Positions 54,100-62,026 of a DNA stretch of 64,000 bases are shown here, piece by piece. The stretch comes from JANQGH01 sp039819285. Its GTDB lineage: Bacteria > Pseudomonadota > Alphaproteobacteria > DSM-16000 > Inquilinaceae. The stretch covers positions 14,800 through 78,799 of the forward strand of contig JBCBSH010000003.1 in assembly GCA_039819285.1 (NCBI GenBank), in the 5' to 3' direction. Under the pieces are notes generated by a model, which saw only the letters and a program-made list of their open reading frames with translations, ran no database searches and had not been told where the DNA came from. Both the position numbers and the translations under genes were made by a program. Numbering within the stretch: position 1 is the stretch's first letter; each line of letters starts with the position of its first letter.

Positions 54100-55098
54100 T
54101 CAGATCCGACCGAGAATGGTATTCTTGAACAGGGATACGAATCGCCTGCCGTCGATTGTGGTACAGATATGCGCGGTGCGTGGCCCGTCCGCCGGCAGGA
54201 TCTGAAAGCCGCGATAGGCGACCGTCTGGCCACGCGCGATCCGCCCCTCCAGCTCGACATCGACGAACAGCGGGCCGTCGGTCGTGCACAGGGTCGGGTC
54301 GATCGCCAGCGCCACCGCGATCACGTCATCCAGCGGGAAGCCCACAAGGCCGAAAAACTCGCGCCAGATGTCGATATAGATGGGCAGAAACTCGACCAGG
54401 TAGCCGGCCAGCGGCACGTCATGCTCGGCCAGGTCCGCTAGATCGTCGCGGGTCAGCATGGCGTCCGCAGCGTCGTTGGTTTCGCAGACATCAAGTCCGA
54501 CGATGGTCAGCTTCATGCCCGAATTCATGACCAGCTTGGCCGCCTCCGGATCGGCCCAGATGTTGTATTCCGCCACCGGCGTGATGTTGCCGGGACAATG
54601 GAAGGTGCCGCCCAGCACAATGCATTCCGGCACCAGCTTGGGCAGGTCCGGCTCCTGCAGCAGCGCCATGGCCACGTTGGTAAATGGGCCGGTCGCCACC
54701 AGGGTGATTTCGCCCGGGTTCTGGCGAACGGTTTCGAGAATGAAATCGACCGCGTGGCGACCATCGGCCGGGCGCTTGGGCTTCGGCGCCGGGGCGTTGA
54801 AGCCCTTCAGGCGCTCGCCGAACCGGTCGTGCAGGGTCTTCTCAAAATGGACCGGCGCCTGCATGTCCTCTTCGCTGTGCCCCACGATCGGCCGGTAGGC
54901 GCCGGCCGCCACCGGAACATCGTCACGCTCCGCCCGGGTGAGCGTGTTGAGCGCGACCCGGGTCGCCTGTTCGATCGAGCCGCTGGCACCCATCACCGTC
55001 GTGACGCCCTCAAGCTGGATCTCCGGATGGCGCGAGGCAAACAGGATGGCGAGGATGTCGTCGCCGGCGGAATCCACGTCGAGGATCATGCGCACCAT
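54100..55098 (-). CDS. Nucleoside hydrolase family protein, copy 2
   Basis: This 332-residue protein is a divergent member of the same family: LDVDSAGDDILAI replaces DxDPGHDD but keeps the metal aspartates, TTVMGASGSIEQAT and NIWADPEAAKLV are present, and the catalytic HD near the C-terminus is PLDDVIAVALAIDP. Losing the active-site His may change substrate choice toward another N-glycoside. It lies directly before the classical copy. Confidence 0.88.
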   Translation of the reverse strand: MVRMILDVDSAGDDILAILFASRHPEIQLEGVTTVMGASGSIEQATRVALNTLTRAERDDVPVAAGAYRPIVGHSEEDMQAPVHFEKTLHDRFGERLKGFNAPAPKPKRPADGRHAVDFILETVRQNPGEITLVATGPFTNVAMALLQEPDLPKLVPECIVLGGTFHCPGNITPVAEYNIWADPEAAKLVMNSGMKLTIVGLDVCETNDAADAMLTRDDLADLAEHDVPLAGYLVEFLPIYIDIWREFFGLVGFPLDDVIAVALAIDPTLCTTDGPLFVDVELEGRIARGQTVAYRGFQILPADGPRTAHICTTIDGRRFVSLFKNTILGRI

Positions 55099-55116
55099 TA
55101 GAAGCTCTCCGTCACG

Positions 55117-56064
55117 TCATGGTCCCGATGCCGGCCGGACCTTGTCGAAAATCTCGCGGAACACGCGCGGCCGGCTGCGATAAGCGAAGGCGAACAGGAA
55201 GGCGATCGTCACCAGATACGGCACCGTCTGTACGACATAGGACGGAATGTCGAAGGTCTGCAGGCGCACCGCCAAGGCATCGGAAAAACCGAACAGCAGA
55301 CAGCCCGCCAAGACCAGCAGTGGATCGCCGTTTGAGAAGATCAGCACGGCCACGGCCATGAAGCCGCGGCCGGACGACATGTTCTCGGTAAACATGGTGA
55401 TGTAGCCCAGCGACAGATGGGCGCCGGCAAGCCCGGCCAGGGCGCCGCAGAACAGGGCGGCGATGTATTGCAGCCGGGCGACGGAGATGCCCAGGGCCTC
55501 GGCCGCCTCAGGCTTCTCGCCGGCAACCCGGATGTAAAGGCCCAGCCGTGTCCGCCCGAAGAAAATGACCAGCACCGGCACCAGCAGGAAGGCGACATAG
55601 ACCAGGGGCGTGAAGCCGCTGAACACTTGCGCGACCTGGCCCAGCGCGGAGGCCCCCGGCACATGGACGGGCGGCAGCCCGACAATATCGCGCGAGATGA
55701 TGGACCCGCGCGTGCCGAAAATGGCGTTCATCAGCGCGATGGTCATGCCGCTGGCCAGAATGTTGATGGCCAGGCCGACCACCACCTCATTGGCGCGAAA
55801 GGTCACCACCAGCAGGGCGAACAGCGTCGCCGTCAGCATGCCCGCGATCATCCCGGCCATCACGCCCATGATGGCGGAACCGAAATACATGCTGCCAAGC
55901 ACGGCGAAGAAGGCGGAGACCAACATCATGCCTTCCAGGCCGATGTTGAAGATGCCGGCCTTGGTGGTGAAGGCACCGCCCAAGGCCACCAGCAGGATCG
56001 GCACCGTGGTGCGGATCGTGGCGGCCAGCAGGGAGATGTTGAAGATGTCGCCTAATACTTCCAT
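55117..56064 (-). CDS. ABC transporter permease, second subunit of BMP-type importer
   Basis: This permease of 315 residues is of the branched (BMP/ribose-type) family, with about nine hydrophobic segments, GAFTTKAGIFNIGLEGMML at the start, and GFMAVAVLIFSNGDPLLVLAGCLLFG. The start is ATG 56064 (MEVLGDIFN) and overlaps the first permease stop by 13 bp. Systems of this type import nucleosides. Confidence 0.93.
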   Translation of the reverse strand: MEVLGDIFNISLLAATIRTTVPILLVALGGAFTTKAGIFNIGLEGMMLVSAFFAVLGSMYFGSAIMGVMAGMIAGMLTATLFALLVVTFRANEVVVGLAINILASGMTIALMNAIFGTRGSIISRDIVGLPPVHVPGASALGQVAQVFSGFTPLVYVAFLLVPVLVIFFGRTRLGLYIRVAGEKPEAAEALGISVARLQYIAALFCGALAGLAGAHLSLGYITMFTENMSSGRGFMAVAVLIFSNGDPLLVLAGCLLFGFSDALAVRLQTFDIPSYVVQTVPYLVTIAFLFAFAYRSRPRVFREIFDKVRPASGP

Positions 56065-57089
56065 CGGCGCTCCCCAGCCGTAGCATCGCCACGGCGGCCG
56101 ATGCGCACCTGCGCCGACACGCACAGGATGATCAAGGCCTGAAGCACGGTGATGATCTCGCGCGACATCGTCGTGTCGACCTCCAGCAACAGCGAGCCGG
56201 AACGCAGAATGCCGAAAAACAGGGCGGTGATGACCGTCAGCAGCGGGTTGGCATTGGCCAAAAGGGCCGCGATCACGCCGTCGAACCCGAAGCCGGGCGC
56301 GAAGCCCTCCATGAAGCGATGATGAACGCCCAGCGTCTCCACGCCGCCGGCCAGGCCGCCGATAGCGCCGGATACCAGCATCATGCGAAAGATCTTGGCC
56401 CGGATGTTGACGCCGCCATATTCAGCATAGCGCTGGTTGGAACCCATGGTCCCGCTTTCGAAGCCTGAGACGGTGCGCAGGAAATAGAAGTGAAGGCCGA
56501 CCGCCAGCGCCAGGCCGATGAACAGGCCATAGTTCAGGCGCGAAAACTCGAACAAGGTCGGCAGCATTGAGCTTTCGAGGATCGGCGGCGTCTCCGACCA
56601 GCCGCCCGGGCGCTTGAACAGGAAGATCGTGAAGTACGAGGTCAGCAGCACCGCCACGTAGTTCAGCAGGATGGTGGACACCACCTCGTTGGCGTTGTAG
56701 CGCGCGCGGAAAAAGGCCGGCACCGCGATCCAGGCGGCCCCCGCGATGACCGCTACGATCATTGCCAGCGGCAGGTGAAGAAACCAAGGCAGCGGCAGCG
56801 AAAACCCGATCAGGGCGGCCGCGAACCCGCCCATATAGAGCTGGCCCTCGACGCCAATATTGAACAGGCCCGACCGAAACGCCACGCAGGCCGCCATGCC
56901 GGCGATCATGATCGGCGTGCTTTGCAGCAGGGTGCCGGCGATGCGCTGGGGACTGCCGAACGCGCCGTCCAGCAGCGTGGCGTACGCGACGATCGGGTTT
57001 TCGCCGATGCCGACGATGATCAGGCTGCCGATGACGAGTGCCAAAAGCAGCGCGATGCTTTGTTCAAAGGTGGAGCGGAAGATGCGCAT
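56052..57089 (-). CDS. ABC transporter permease, first subunit of BMP-type importer
   Basis: This 345-residue inner-membrane permease has the family motif FRSGLFNIGVEGQLYMGG and NANEVVSTILLNYVAVLLTSYF, and YAEYGGVNIRAKIFRMMLVSGAIGGLAGGVETLG. It pairs with the next permease for nucleoside import. Its start overlaps the ATPase stop. Confidence 0.94.
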   Translation of the reverse strand: MRIFRSTFEQSIALLLALVIGSLIIVGIGENPIVAYATLLDGAFGSPQRIAGTLLQSTPIMIAGMAACVAFRSGLFNIGVEGQLYMGGFAAALIGFSLPLPWFLHLPLAMIVAVIAGAAWIAVPAFFRARYNANEVVSTILLNYVAVLLTSYFTIFLFKRPGGWSETPPILESSMLPTLFEFSRLNYGLFIGLALAVGLHFYFLRTVSGFESGTMGSNQRYAEYGGVNIRAKIFRMMLVSGAIGGLAGGVETLGVHHRFMEGFAPGFGFDGVIAALLANANPLLTVITALFFGILRSGSLLLEVDTTMSREIITVLQALIILCVSAQVRIGRRGDATAGERRWKY

Positions 57090-58654
57090 CAGGCCGCCCC
57101 CGCCGGCAGGCCCGGTGATCCTTGCGTTGCGGCGGCATCCCCGCGCACGCCGGCCATCAGCAACCCGATCTCTTCCTCCGTCGTGGTCGTCGGGTCGACC
57201 TCGCCGATGATCTCGCCCTCGAACATCACCAGGATGCGGTCGGCAAGCGTGAGGATCTCGTCGAGTTGGACGGAGAACAGCAGAATGGCCTGGCCGGCCT
57301 CGCGACGGCGCAGGATCTCGTCATGGATCTCCGTCATCGCACCGATATCGACGCCGCGCGTCGGCTGATCGACCAGCAGGAAGTTGGCCTCCTGCGAAAA
57401 CTCGCGCGCCACGACGGTCTTCTGGATGTTGCCGCCGGACAGGGTCTTGACGGCCCGATCGACGCTGTCCGTGCGGACGTCGAAGCGCTTCACCAAATCG
57501 TTTGCCGTCGCCGTGATCGCCTCGCTGTTCAGCCAGCCATGGCGCGACCAGGGCGCCTTGTGATGGCGGCCCATCAGCATGTTCAGGCGGATGGGCGCGT
57601 CGCGATCGACACCCCGCTCCATCCTGTCGGCCGGAACATGGGCCAGCCCGATGTCGCGGATCGCGCGCGGCGATGCGGCATCGATGGCGGTGCCGTTCAG
57701 CCGGATGGCGCCATGGCTTGGCAGCCGCAGACCGCTTATGACCTCCGCCAGTTCCCCTTGACCATTTCCGGCGACGCCCGCGATGCCGACGATCTCATGG
57801 GCGCGGACTTCGAAGCTGACGTCGCGGACGGCCTTCAGGCCGCGGTCGTCCCGCGCCCACAGCGCAGACACTTCGAGGATCGGATCGCCCGCCTTGCCAG
57901 CATGGGCGGGCCGGTCAAAGCTGATGTCCTTGCCGACCATCATGCGCACGAGTTCGGATTTCGACAGTGACGCGGTCGGCCTGGTGTCCACAACCTCGCC
58001 TTGGCGCAGCACGGTGGTTGTCGCGGACACCTCCATCACCTCTTCCAGATGATGGCTGATGAAGATCACGGTCATGCCGTCGGCGACAAAGCCGTTCAGG
58101 ATGCGGAACAGTTCGCGCCGTTCCTGCGGCGTCAGGACGGCCGTCGGTTCGTCCAGGATGATGATCCGGGCGCCGCGAACCAGAACCTTCAGGATCTCGA
58201 TCCGTTGTTCGATGCCGACCGGAAGATGCCGGACAATCGCCGTCGGCTCGACCCGCAGACCGTAGCGTTCCGACAGCGCGTGCACCTGGGCGATGGCCGC
58301 GTCGCGGTCGATCAGGCCATAGCGCTGGGGCTCGATGCCCAAAAAGATGTTTTCCGCCGCCGTCAGGGACGGCACCAGCTTGAAATGCTGATGGACCATG
58401 CCGAGGCCGAGCCTGATGGCGTCCTTCGGCGACCGCAGATGTGCCGTTTCGCCGGCGACCTTGACGGTTCCCTCATCCGGCTGAAGCAGGCCGAAAAGGA
58501 TGTTCATCAAGGTCGTCTTGCCGGCGCCGTTTTCGCCGATGACGGCATGCACCTCACCGGTCCGCACGGCAAAGGTGATGTCGCGGTTGGCCACCACCTT
58601 GCCGAACCGCTTGGTGATGCCTTGCATCTCGATCGCGTACGGGGTCTCGGTCAC
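57089..58654 (-). CDS. Tandem ABC ATPase of BMP-type (nucleoside) importer
   Basis: This 521-residue protein has two fused ATPase domains. The first has Walker A GENGAGKT, a changed signature PVGIEQR in place of LSGGQ, and LDEPTAVL; the second has signature LSGGNIQK and VDQPTRGVD, but its Walker A (GVAGNGQGEL) is altered, as is normal in this family. The start is GTG. It lies downstream of the binding protein gene across a strong stem-loop. Confidence 0.94.
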   Translation of the reverse strand: MTETPYAIEMQGITKRFGKVVANRDITFAVRTGEVHAVIGENGAGKTTLMNILFGLLQPDEGTVKVAGETAHLRSPKDAIRLGLGMVHQHFKLVPSLTAAENIFLGIEPQRYGLIDRDAAIAQVHALSERYGLRVEPTAIVRHLPVGIEQRIEILKVLVRGARIIILDEPTAVLTPQERRELFRILNGFVADGMTVIFISHHLEEVMEVSATTTVLRQGEVVDTRPTASLSKSELVRMMVGKDISFDRPAHAGKAGDPILEVSALWARDDRGLKAVRDVSFEVRAHEIVGIAGVAGNGQGELAEVISGLRLPSHGAIRLNGTAIDAASPRAIRDIGLAHVPADRMERGVDRDAPIRLNMLMGRHHKAPWSRHGWLNSEAITATANDLVKRFDVRTDSVDRAVKTLSGGNIQKTVVAREFSQEANFLLVDQPTRGVDIGAMTEIHDEILRRREAGQAILLFSVQLDEILTLADRILVMFEGEIIGEVDPTTTTEEEIGLLMAGVRGDAAATQGSPGLPAGAA

Positions 58655-58704
58655 TGCTGTCAGGTTATGCCGGGCGTCACGGTCAAGGGTCTGCTTGCTT
58701 GAAG

Positions 58705-58752
58705 CTTGGTGTCGGTCGCTGGCTCGACATGCTCGCCTTGACCGACACCAAG
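58705..58752 (-). other. 13 bp inverted repeat between BMP protein and ATPase genes
   Basis: CTTGGTGTCGGTC and GACCGACACCAAG pair perfectly around a 22-nt loop, in the 120 bp gap between the binding protein stop and the ATPase start. It probably sets differential expression of the binding protein. Confidence 0.75.
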
Positions 58753-58774
58753 TTCACCCCCAAACCGTCAAACC

Positions 58775-59782
58775 TCAAAGCACGGAGTCGACGACGATCG
58801 CGCCCGAGGCGATGTCCTGCCGAATCTGTTCCAGACGATCCTGCACCTCTTGCGGGATCGAACTCATCACGTCCGGACACAGCAGCAGCTCGACGCCGCC
58901 GGCCGCCACGTTGAAGTCGTATGCGCCGGTGCGCACGCCCTCACCAGAGGCCTGGGCGCCGACCAGATCATAAACCGCCGTGTCGACGCGCTTGAGCATG
59001 CTGGCCATCACGTTGCCGGGTGCCACGTCGCACTGATCGATATCGACCCCGATGGAGTAGTTGCCCGAGATGCCGCTGGCCTGAAGCACGCCTTCGCCCG
59101 TCGGGCCGGCCGCGTTGTAGACGATATCCGCACCCTGGCCGTACAGCGACATGGCCAATTCCGAGCCCCTGGCCGGATCGTCGAAGGTTCCGGCAAAGAC
59201 GGATGCTACCCGGGCGTCCGGATCGATATAGGCCACGCCCTGTTCATAGCCGACGAGGAAATTGCGAATGACGGGAATGTCGCGGCCGCCCACGAAACCG
59301 ACCACGTTGTCGGAATTGATGCCGTCGACGCCCTCTTGGCTCGTCATCATCGCGGCGAAAGCGCCGGCCAGAAACGACCCCTCATTCTCCGCGAAGTCGA
59401 CATAGGTCATGTCGTCGCTTTCCAACACGCCGTCGATAAAGACGAAATGCTGGTCCGGATAGGCGGTGTGCGCCTCTTCCAGCGCGTTGACCAACTCCCA
59501 CCCCATTACGAATACCAGATCGAACTCGTCGTCCTGGGCCACGTTAATGAACTGCTCTTCGTAGTCGAGCGCACGATTGCCCGTGTCGACCAGCAGAACG
59601 CCGACGTCGAAGTCGGTTTCGGCCTGGTTCAGACCTTCGACGATCGCCAGTCCGAAACCTTGCGCGAAATAGCCGGAAATCGCCGCCACATCGGCATTCT
59701 GTGCCCCCGCCTGCAACGGCGTCAAAAGCGCGGCAGTGGCCAGCGACCCAAGCAGCGGCCCGATATGTGTGCGTCTGATCAT
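58775..59782 (-). CDS. BMP family ABC substrate-binding protein
   Basis: This 335-residue protein has a signal sequence (ATAALLTPLQAGAQ) without a lipobox cysteine, and the basic-membrane-protein fold: DFDVGVLLVDTGNRALDYEEQF, DLVFVMGWELV, HFVFIDGV, and the ENEGSFLAGAFAAMMT and VGFVGGRDIPVIRNFLVGYEQG motifs of nucleoside-binding members. It heads the operon for nucleoside uptake and cleavage. A GAGGGAGA ribosome site precedes the ATG. Confidence 0.93.
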   Translation of the reverse strand: MIRRTHIGPLLGSLATAALLTPLQAGAQNADVAAISGYFAQGFGLAIVEGLNQAETDFDVGVLLVDTGNRALDYEEQFINVAQDDEFDLVFVMGWELVNALEEAHTAYPDQHFVFIDGVLESDDMTYVDFAENEGSFLAGAFAAMMTSQEGVDGINSDNVVGFVGGRDIPVIRNFLVGYEQGVAYIDPDARVASVFAGTFDDPARGSELAMSLYGQGADIVYNAAGPTGEGVLQASGISGNYSIGVDIDQCDVAPGNVMASMLKRVDTAVYDLVGAQASGEGVRTGAYDFNVAAGGVELLLCPDVMSSIPQEVQDRLEQIRQDIASGAIVVDSVL

Positions 59783-60095
59783 TGTGAGTCTCCCTCGTCA
59801 TGGACGGCTCGGGGCCAAGACTTGAACGATTGCTATCCACGATGCCTGACGGCACGGCGAATACCGAACGCAGCCGCTCGAATGCGCGGCGACTCTGGTG
59901 GCCCCAACGCGGTCTTGCATTGCGAGAGATATCGTCCGTGAATACACAGAGTGTGTCAATAATAAAATGAGACTGTGTCAGTATTGTTCTGATTAGCACA
60001 TAAATGGCAAATAAATACGATGTCAAAATAAAATTTTTGACAGAAACAACTTCGGTATTTCTTGCTCCGACGGTAGAACCGCCATGGCTGTCAAC
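59783..60095. other. AT-rich intergenic spacer
   Basis: This 313 bp gap separates the amidohydrolase and the BMP gene. Apart from the promoter and repeats at 59948-60026 I see no gene, hairpin or repeat. It is the most AT-rich part of the window around 59940-60060. Confidence 0.6.
59948..60026 (-). promoter_or_regulatory. Candidate promoter and direct-repeat operators of the BMP operon
   Basis: In a 313 bp AT-rich gap, TTGACA (60021-60026) and TTATGT (59998-60003) are 17 bp apart on the minus strand. Downstream lie two 11 bp repeats, AGAGTGTGTCA (59948-59958) and AGACTGTGTCA (59970-59980), 22 bp apart, near two helical turns, so a dimeric regulator could bind both on one face. Confidence 0.5.
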
Positions 60096-61289
60096 TCATG
60101 GCGCAACGACCTCGGGCAGGCGACTGGTCGGTGGCGTATGGCGTGACCGGTGACAGCGGATGATGCCGTCGATCATCACCATGCCGATGCCGGGCAGGTC
60201 GCCCAAGGCAAGGGCTTGGAGTATGTCGGCGCCAGCCGAATGCTGCGGTTCGGCCGCGAAGAGCAGATCGGCGGGCCGCCCGACCTCGATCAAGCCGCAG
60301 TCGAGCCCGCGCATACGGGCCGTGTTGCCGGTGGCAAAGCAGACGACGTGTTCCGGCGGCAACTCCCCCACGCCGGCCAACAGCGCCATGACGCGCAGGA
60401 TACCCAGCGGTTGAACGCCTGATCCCGCCGGTGAATCCGTGCCCAGGATGACCCGCTCGGGCTGTCCGAGTTCGTAGGCCGCGCGGGCGGCGAACAGGCC
60501 GGCGCGCTCATTGCCATTGTGGACGATCTCGATGCCGCGCTGGCAGCCTTCGCACAGGCAGCGGATCTGGTCGACGGGCAGGGCGGTGTGGCCGCCATTG
60601 ATGTGGCCGATGATGTCCGGATCGGCCTCCAGCACGACATCCTTGTCGATATAGCTGGAGCCGGGGACCGAAGGCCCGCCGGTATGGATGGTCGATTGCA
60701 GACCGTGCTTGCGGGCCCAGCCGACCATGCGCTGGGCTTCCTCGCCCGCGCGGACGGTGCCGAGCCCAACCTCGCCGATCAGCGTCACGCCTGCCTCTGC
60801 AAGGTCGATGAAATCCTGTTCCGTCATGCCCTGTTCGAGGATCGGGGCACCAGCATGCAGCTTCACGCCGCCGGGGCGAAAGTTGGAAAACGCCCGTTGC
60901 GCCGTGATCGCCAGCGCCTTTAGCCCGACGATGTCCTTGGGCCGGCCCGGCAGGTGCACTTCGCCGGCCGAGATCATGGTCGTGACGCCACCGTTCAGAA
61001 AGGAGTCGATCCAGCCGATCTGATTCTGTCGCGGGGTCCAATCACCGAACACGGGGTGGACATGGCTGTCGATCAGACCCGGCATCACCGCGCTGCCATG
61101 GGCATCGATCACGCCTGCAGGGCCGGCGTCGGCCAACTCCCGCGCGGTGCCGATCGCGGCAATCAATCCGTTTTTCACCAGGATGGCGTCGGCGTCGAGC
61201 AGCGGCTGGTTGAGATCGCCCGACAGCAGCAGCCCGATGTTTCGGATCAGTGTCCGTTCCGGCGGGGTTTGGGCGGTTGGCGCTTGCAT
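60096..61289 (-). CDS. Amidohydrolase, enamidase-like
   Basis: This 397-residue metal-dependent amidohydrolase resembles enamidase of Eubacterium barkeri, which opens the ring of 6-oxotetrahydronicotinate. Shared features are GLIDSHVHPVFGDWTPRQ (metal histidines), GGVTTMISAGEVHLPGRPKD, GVKLHAGAPILE, GEVGLGTV, IHTGGPSVPGSS, GHINGGHTAL, IEIVHNGNE, and GTDSPAGSGVQPLGILR (late metal Asp). It lies 11 bp after AA_synth copy 2 in a two-gene operon. The real substrate here may differ, but a cyclic amide is likely. Confidence 0.85.
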   Translation of the reverse strand: MQAPTAQTPPERTLIRNIGLLLSGDLNQPLLDADAILVKNGLIAAIGTARELADAGPAGVIDAHGSAVMPGLIDSHVHPVFGDWTPRQNQIGWIDSFLNGGVTTMISAGEVHLPGRPKDIVGLKALAITAQRAFSNFRPGGVKLHAGAPILEQGMTEQDFIDLAEAGVTLIGEVGLGTVRAGEEAQRMVGWARKHGLQSTIHTGGPSVPGSSYIDKDVVLEADPDIIGHINGGHTALPVDQIRCLCEGCQRGIEIVHNGNERAGLFAARAAYELGQPERVILGTDSPAGSGVQPLGILRVMALLAGVGELPPEHVVCFATGNTARMRGLDCGLIEVGRPADLLFAAEPQHSAGADILQALALGDLPGIGMVMIDGIIRCHRSRHTPPTSRLPEVVAP

Positions 61290-61300
61290 CGGGTCGGCGC

Positions 61301-61897
61301 CTAAACCAAGCCGTCGGAACCGACGATGTCGGCCGTGGTCAGCCCACCGACGCGGGGCGACGGCCGGCCGCCATCGGTCAGCACGACCGCGACGACGATC
61401 TCGTCGCCGCGCGGCGCGTCGGCCACGCTGACCGTCATGGCGTCGAAATGGCTGCGTACCTTGGCCGCGACCTTGTGGCCCAAAGGCACATCGATCGCGG
61501 CACCGATGCCCCCGAGCTTCTTCGCGGATGGGATCAGCGCCGGGCTGTGACCCAAGAGCCGGCGCAGCGGTGCGCCCAGGCGCGGATGCAGCAATGCGGC
61601 GGCGTGCTCGATCTCACCGTCGGCGCCTACGATTGCGGCCTTGCCGAAGCTCTCGACGGTCGAACCGTCGCCGCCGAGCGCGGCCAAGGCACGCTTGCCA
61701 AGCTCGCTACCGAGCGCTTCGCCCCAGTCCATCAGCGTGTCGAGATCATCGTGATCGCGCCCGGCAAGCGGGTTGGCGATGACGGCCAGGGCGGCGGCCC
61801 GATGGATCGATCGCGCCAATTCGAGGCTTTTCTCAGCCCGAATCTCCTCGGCGATCGTCACAAACCTGCGGGTGAACGGCCCTGTTTTTGGAACCAC
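61301..61897 (-). CDS. AA_synth (DUF1185) family protein, copy 2
   Basis: This copy has about 198 residues and shares with copy 1 the stretches FGKAAIVGADGEIEHA, ALIPSAKKLGGIG, KVRSHFDA, VADAPRGDE and RVGGLTTADIVGSDGL. It differs in the N-terminus. I chose a GTG at 61897 with GGAGG 5 bp upstream; a TTG at 61924 and a GTG at 61900 are alternatives. It pairs with the enamidase-like gene, as copy 1 pairs with a cysteine hydrolase. An operator-flanked promoter lies upstream. Confidence 0.87.
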   Translation of the reverse strand: MVPKTGPFTRRFVTIAEEIRAEKSLELARSIHRAAALAVIANPLAGRDHDDLDTLMDWGEALGSELGKRALAALGGDGSTVESFGKAAIVGADGEIEHAAALLHPRLGAPLRRLLGHSPALIPSAKKLGGIGAAIDVPLGHKVAAKVRSHFDAMTVSVADAPRGDEIVVAVVLTDGGRPSPRVGGLTTADIVGSDGLV

Positions 61898-61942
61898 CAC
61901 AACCTCCGTCTCTTGGGTCTGCAATGGTCAGATAGTTTGTTT

Positions 61943-61983
61943 GTACTCAAACAAGTTTATTCGTACACAAACAAATTTGTCAA
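61943..61983 (-). promoter_or_regulatory. Sigma-70-type promoter with two overlapping repeat operators
   Basis: On the minus strand TTGACA (61978-61983) and TAAACT (61954-61959) are 18 bp apart. GTACTCAAACAA (61943-61954) and GTACACAAACAA (61963-61974) are direct repeats 20 bp apart, the first within the dyad TTGTTTGTACTCAAACAA. One lies over the spacer and one over the -10 and start region, as expected for a repressor. Confidence 0.55.
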
Positions 61984-62026
61984 CAGCCCCTCCAGATGTC
62001 GGATGTGCGATCTGGGTGCCGGGTGG

